The notes beneath the pieces are model-generated. The model did not search any database and had not been told where the DNA came from. It saw only the letters and a program-made list of their open reading frames with translations. The position numbers and the translations under genes are program-made. A DNA stretch of 7,484 nt from Flavobacteriaceae bacterium (GTDB lineage: Bacteria; Bacteroidota; Bacteroidia; Flavobacteriales; Flavobacteriaceae): assembly GCA_016763595.1 (NCBI GenBank), contig JAESTN010000163.1, forward strand, positions 1 through 7,484. The letters are read 5' to 3'. Each line of letters opens with the position of its first letter. Positions within the stretch are counted from its first letter, which is position 1. Positions 4,475 to 7,484 of this stretch are shown in pieces.

Positions 4475-6520
4475 TTATTTAAAATCAGCGTCAGTTACTC
4501 CTTCATTAATTTTGATTTCTTTAACAATAAATTCCAAGCTCATTGGTCCCATTTTCATTGAGATTTTATGTGGGAATTTAATTCCGTTTACTGTTTTGTA
4601 ATCAGAAAAATTCACGGGGTTTTTAACTTCTTTTCCTCCAGCTTTAGAAGTTACTACTTCTTTTACTTTTAGTCCAGATTTCACATCATAATATGCTTCT
4701 GTTTTACCGCTGATAATCACATAAGCAGCTTTCCCGTCTAAATTTTCAATTCTATCCAGTTTACCAGATTTATAAGAATCATCTTTAAAAAGCCCTGAGT
4801 TTTCTTTTGCTTCTTTCAATTTCTCTCCAGTTAAATCAGTTCTTCTACCTTGTTGTTCTGCATATCCTTTAGAGCCATCAAAAACTTGTCTAGAAAGTGT
4901 TTGTCCCATTCCAAAAACAACAATAGACGTCTTATTTGGTGCAGCTATTTTAGTGGTAAGATTAATCTCCATCCCTTGTACCTTTGCATCTGAAGAAGTC
5001 ATAATTGACTTAATAGCATGCGCTTTGTCTGCACCACCAATTGCTTTGAAATAACTGTCAACCACATTTGTTGCAGTCAATCCAGCTGGAATTGGCATGT
5101 TCATTTTTGGCTTGGTAGTAGGGTTTGCATTCTTATCAAAATAATTGATTTTGTATTTTAACTTTTCTAAGTTCTTCAATACGTCAATTCCTTTACCTGT
5201 AATTATAATTCTTGCTTTGTTTCCTGTGAAGAGCTGATGTGCTGCATCTTGAACCTCTTGTAAGGTAACAGCATTGATGTTTGCTAAATAGTTTTCGTAA
5301 TAATCTTTTGGTAAATTATACATGGCAATATTTAATGCAAATCTAGCCGCTGTTGAAGGTTTTTGAACATTCATTACAAAAGACCCAATATATTCTGCTT
5401 TCGAATTTTTTAATTCCTCTGCTGTTACTTTTTGAAAACGAATTTTATTGATTTCTTTTTGAAGTTCTACAACCGAACTATCTGTTACAATATTTCGAAC
5501 ACTTGCAGAAGCTCTAAAAGAAGCCGCATATCTACTTTGTCTAATACTAGAGTAAGATCCGTATGTGTATCCTTTGTCTTCGCGTAAATTCATGAATAAA
5601 CGCGCAGTACCACCACCACCAAGGATGCTGTTGGCTAATAAAGCTGCATAGTACTTTTTGTCACCAAGTTTTAGATTAATGGTGTTTGCAATAACAATTT
5701 CAGATTGTACAGCATTGTCCATGTTGATGAAATTGATTTCTGTATGAGCTACGTTTTTAATTGCTGGAACAGTAGTGGTTGGAATGGTTCCTTTTTCCCA
5801 ATTACTAAATAGAGAAATAACCTGTTTTTTTATTTTTTTTGTGTTTACATCCCCAACAATAACTAAATAGGCATTGTTTGGTTTGTAATAAGCGTTGTAG
5901 TTGTTTTTTACATCTTCTAAAGAAATATTTTCGATTGATTTTTTGGTTACAAATTCTCCTGAAGGATGATTTTTACCAAAAATCAATGCGCTTTCAACTC
6001 GGCGAGCAACAGCTGTTACACTTTTTTCATTTGACTTGATTCCAACTAAAGTTATTTTGACTTGTTTGTCAAATTCTTCTTTGGTGAAATTCGAATTTTT
6101 CACTCCGTCTGCCATTAAAGACAATACTTCTGAAAAGTATTTTTTTAGAGATCTAGCATTGGCTCCAGAGCTGTAAAAAGAAACGTTAGCTCCTAGGTAA
6201 TCTACTTTTTCATTGAATTCGTCTTTAGTAATGTTTTTGGTTCCTCTCCCTAAAAGACCACCCATTAATTGAGAAACTCCAACTTTGTCACCCTCAACAT
6301 AGGGTTTATTGTCTATTGTTAAACTGGCAGAAGCTCTAGGAAGTTTATGATTTTCTACAATAATTACTTTTAAACCGTTATCAAGCGTAAATGTTTCTGC
6401 TTTTCCTAATTTTACTTTAGGTGCTGGTCCTGGTTTTGGTTGTATGCTTCTATCTATTTGTGCGGAAACTGAAAAAGACAGTGTTAAAACCGCTATGAGT
6501 AATGCTATTTTAGTTTTCAT
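4475..6520 (-). CDS. M16-family peptidase-like protein lacking the zinc motif, fused to a LolA-like C-terminal domain
   Basis: Periplasmic M16 (insulinase/pitrilysin) homologue, probably the non-catalytic partner of the upstream M16 gene. The 681 residues start with a signal peptide (MKTKIALLIAVLTLSFSVSA, cut before Q21). Residues about 40-235 are the first M16 domain. At the place of HxxEH, in KVGVSQLMGGLLGRGT (79-94), the three key positions align with Q84, G87 and G88, so zinc cannot bind as usual. The HPSGEF...YKPNNAYLVIVGDV block (185-225) is preserved. The second M16 domain (about 255-450) keeps LGGGGTARLFMNLRE (300-314) and GYTYGSYS (317-324), the R/Y substrate-binding pair of active partners. 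From about 482 to the end is an extra domain (NVVDSYFKAIGGADK..., ending in FPHKISMKMG and FIVKEI strands) resembling LolA/LolB-like outer-membrane lipoprotein-sorting proteins of Bacteroidota. Its start is 2 bp after the upstream M16 stop, so the pair is translationally close-coupled. A strong terminator follows. Confidence 0.92.
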   Translation of the reverse strand: MKTKIALLIAVLTLSFSVSAQIDRSIQPKPGPAPKVKLGKAETFTLDNGLKVIIVENHKLPRASASLTIDNKPYVEGDKVGVSQLMGGLLGRGTKNITKDEFNEKVDYLGANVSFYSSGANARSLKKYFSEVLSLMADGVKNSNFTKEEFDKQVKITLVGIKSNEKSVTAVARRVESALIFGKNHPSGEFVTKKSIENISLEDVKNNYNAYYKPNNAYLVIVGDVNTKKIKKQVISLFSNWEKGTIPTTTVPAIKNVAHTEINFINMDNAVQSEIVIANTINLKLGDKKYYAALLANSILGGGGTARLFMNLREDKGYTYGSYSSIRQSRYAASFRASASVRNIVTDSSVVELQKEINKIRFQKVTAEELKNSKAEYIGSFVMNVQKPSTAARFALNIAMYNLPKDYYENYLANINAVTLQEVQDAAHQLFTGNKARIIITGKGIDVLKNLEKLKYKINYFDKNANPTTKPKMNMPIPAGLTATNVVDSYFKAIGGADKAHAIKSIMTSSDAKVQGMEINLTTKIAAPNKTSIVVFGMGQTLSRQVFDGSKGYAEQQGRRTDLTGEKLKEAKENSGLFKDDSYKSGKLDRIENLDGKAAYVIISGKTEAYYDVKSGLKVKEVVTSKAGGKEVKNPVNFSDYKTVNGIKFPHKISMKMGPMSLEFIVKEIKINEGVTDADFK

Positions 6521-6522
6521 AA

Positions 6523-7484
6523 TTATTTAGTGTCTTTTTTAGGTAAATATTCTAATAGTAATCGTTGGTTTTTATTCAAGTACTTTTTTGCAATATTTCT
6601 TATTTCTTCACGAGTAATTGAACGATAAATGTCAATTTCGGTATTGATTAGGTTTGTGTCACCGTACAATACATGAAAACGAGCTAAAGAATTTGCTACA
6701 CCATCTACACTAGCATTTGAGTTTACAAACCTGTTTTCAAATTTATTTTGTAGTTTTTGATATGCTTTTTTAGAAATTAGTTCTGTTTGAATCTTAAGAA
6801 CTTCTTCATCAATTTCTTTTACCAAACTCTCCAGTGTGTTTTTTCCTTGTGGCAATCCATATAAAATATACATTCCGTAGTCTTCTTGACTTAAGTTGAT
6901 GGCTCCAACTTGCGAGGCCATCTTCTTCTCGTCTACCATTTTTTTGTATAATTTAGAACTTCTTCCATCACTTAAATAGGTAGAAATCATGTCCAGAACT
7001 CGAGCATCTCTTGTTTTAAAAGAAGGCGTTCTATAGGCCGCCATAATTGCAGGAATTTGAATATTAGCATCATATGCTTTGGCATTGATTTGTGTTGTAA
7101 TTGGGTCCTCTTTTGTGAAATTTCTTTCAATATCTTTTCCTCTTGGAATTGAACCAAAATAGTCTTTAATTAATTTTTTTGTTTCAGATTTATTAATGTC
7201 ACCAGCAACTACAAGAGTCGCGTTGTTAGGAATATAGAATTTTTTATTAAAAGCCCTAAACTCTGCCAAGGTAGCATCGTCTAAATGTTTCATCTTACCA
7301 ATAGTCGTCCCTTTGTAAGGATGTTTGGTAAATAGGTGTTTTTTAACATTTGCTAAAAAACTTCCATAAGGTTGACTGTCTACGCGCAGTCTTTTTTCTT
7401 CTTTTACAACTTCATTTTGAGTATCAACTCCTCCTTGGTTAATTACAGGGTGTAACATACGTTCAGATTCCATCCATAACCCTA
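6523..7484 (-). CDS. M16-family zinc metallopeptidase, N-terminus cut by window edge
   Basis: C-terminal part of a periplasmic or membrane-associated M16 peptidase, probably the catalytic member of the pair. The frame is open to the window edge (Gly-Leu-Trp precede the Met at 7473), so that Met, in LWMESERMLHP, is internal: LW-x-ESxRM is a usual M16 motif located after the HxxEH site, which must lie outside the window. Numbering from this Met, the NEVVKEEKR segment (20-28) contains the expected third zinc ligand, most likely E25. HPYKGTTIGKMKHLDD (51-66) and FYIPNNATLVVAGDI (79-93) are standard first-domain motifs; IMAAYRTPSF (about 145-154) begins the second domain, where YLSDGRSSKLYKKM (about 166-179) corresponds to the LxxGxxSRLYxxL helix. 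It ends in YLPKKDTK after about 319 visible residues. It is followed after 2 bp by the HxxEH-less M16 gene. Whether the zinc site is intact cannot be seen here. Confidence 0.92.
   Translation of the reverse strand, partial: GLWMESERMLHPVINQGGVDTQNEVVKEEKRLRVDSQPYGSFLANVKKHLFTKHPYKGTTIGKMKHLDDATLAEFRAFNKKFYIPNNATLVVAGDINKSETKKLIKDYFGSIPRGKDIERNFTKEDPITTQINAKAYDANIQIPAIMAAYRTPSFKTRDARVLDMISTYLSDGRSSKLYKKMVDEKKMASQVGAINLSQEDYGMYILYGLPQGKNTLESLVKEIDEEVLKIQTELISKKAYQKLQNKFENRFVNSNASVDGVANSLARFHVLYGDTNLINTEIDIYRSITREEIRNIAKKYLNKNQRLLLEYLPKKDTK

Overview
The window looks like a chromosomal segment from a marine-type Flavobacteriaceae (Bacteroidota). The DNA is AT-rich, genes lack clear Shine-Dalgarno sequences, and the protein set is typical of that family: a Kelch-like secreted protein, a heme A synthase with a long periplasmic insert, a CX3C heavy-metal-associated lipoprotein, paired periplasmic M16 peptidases, and a GG-leader peptide of the LSxxE...GG type. 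The family assignment is inferred from protein character, not from a marker gene.

Layout: (1) 1-1451 (+) is the 3' part of a Kelch-like beta-propeller gene, closed by a strong hairpin terminator (1485-1529). (2) 1553-1735 (+) is an unrecognised 60-codon ORF with a signal-peptide-like start; it converges on ctaA and shares a TTAA double stop with it. (3) 3146-1732 (-) is a two-gene unit: a CX3C copper-type HMA lipoprotein, then ctaA (heme A synthase) with a GTG start 5 bp downstream. (4) 3147-3243 is a divergent intergenic region with a spaced inverted repeat. (5) 3244-4116 (+) is an EamA/DMT-family transporter. (6) 4180-4398 (+) is a small peptide gene with a textbook double-glycine leader and a 48-residue, strongly acidic core with two cysteines. 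(7) 4425-4457 is a bidirectional terminator. (8) 7484-4475 (-) is the end of an operon of two M16 metallopeptidase-family proteins, spaced 2 bp apart. The upstream one is cut by the window edge and looks like the catalytic partner. The downstream one has lost the HxxEH zinc motif and carries an extra C-terminal LolA-like domain.

How the genes may work together: the HMA lipoprotein and heme A synthase probably both serve maturation of a copper/heme-a terminal oxidase, one by handling copper outside the inner membrane and one by making the heme a cofactor. The two M16 proteins probably form an active/inactive heterodimer in the periplasm. The GG-leader peptide has no maturation or export gene in view and is the least ordinary item. 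No mobile element, CRISPR array, tRNA or rRNA was seen, and no gene-free stretch exceeds 300 bases.
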